Origin: an uncultured Duncaniella sp.
GTDB taxonomy: Bacteria; Bacteroidota; Bacteroidia; Bacteroidales; Muribaculaceae
Length of the DNA stretch: 64,000 bases
Assembly (NCBI GenBank): GCA_910588795.1
Contig: CAJURI010000003.1
Span: 16,930 to 80,929, forward strand
Direction: 5' to 3'
Made by a program: the position numbers and the translations under genes. How positions within the stretch are numbered: the first letter of the stretch is position 1; each line of letters starts with the position of its first letter. The notes beneath the pieces are model-generated. The model ran no database searches, was not told where the DNA came from, and saw nothing but the letters and a program-made list of their open reading frames with translations. Of the stretch, positions 63,958-64,000 are shown one piece after another.

Positions 63958-64000
63958 TTTTGGGGTTTGAAAAGCCTAATTTTTTCCTGGGTCTCTCATT

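Overview
The window is chromosomal DNA from a Bacteroidales bacterium, most likely a Muribaculaceae-type gut commensal. The case rests on several things seen together: promoters of the Bacteroidetes type (TTTG or TTG, 19-21 bases, then TAnnTTTG) upstream of many genes; families typical of the order (DUF4831, DUF4923, DUF4493/PCMD-like lipoproteins, a tricorn-type S41 protease); fused nuoCD; and a complex I operon without nuoE, nuoF and nuoG. Family-level placement is an inference. Nearly all of the window is ordinary chromosome. I see no prophage, insertion sequence, CRISPR array, rRNA or tRNA.

Layout. 1-4867: the 3' end of a tricorn-type protease, a 45-bp perfect inverted repeat, a histidine kinase/response regulator pair, an 870-base gene-poor stretch with a candidate structured small RNA, and a hypothetical protein. 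4980-10928: a secreted GH3 and a secreted GH2 glycosidase on the minus strand, flanking a small plus-strand lipoprotein-like gene. 11114-19814: DUF4831 protein and NAD(P)H-hydrate repair enzyme, two family-2 glycosyltransferases that overlap tail to tail, a DUF4923 protein, a large DUF4493/PCMD-like lipoprotein, and glutamate racemase.

19929-37274 is the core of the window: one long minus-strand array, nuoA-B-CD-H, then atpD-C-B-E-F-H-A-G, then nuoI-J-K-L-M-N. The complete F-type ATP synthase set sits inside the complex I set, splitting it between nuoH and nuoI. All genes are co-directional and closely spaced, so proton pump and proton-driven synthase appear to be encoded as one respiratory unit. 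The c-subunit residues are of the proton type.

37459-41252: a PorT-like barrel protein, truA and speA. 41253-48728 (plus strand): an OmpA-like/TPR lipoprotein with strong codon bias, an RlmL-like rRNA methyltransferase, a tightly overlapped purD / membrane protein / pdxB run, and a T7-lysozyme-type amidase. 48725-54102 (minus): thioredoxin, DnaE and a TlpA-like thiol protein. 54259-60394 (plus): dapA, a polyprenol-phosphate mannose synthase and pyrC, then korA-korB, whose ferredoxin product could feed a NuoEFG-less complex I. 60395-60896 holds terminators, an 11-unit degenerate 20-bp tandem repeat and a GC-rich palindrome. 60897-63811 (minus): an M23 peptidase, ndk, hpf and xerC, with hpf starting inside the end of xerC behind an unusually strong Shine-Dalgarno sequence.

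No wholly new multi-gene system stands out. The best leads are the nested nuo/atp array, the candidate small RNA at 3333-3507, the tandem repeat at 60537-60754 and the long inverted repeat at 646-763.
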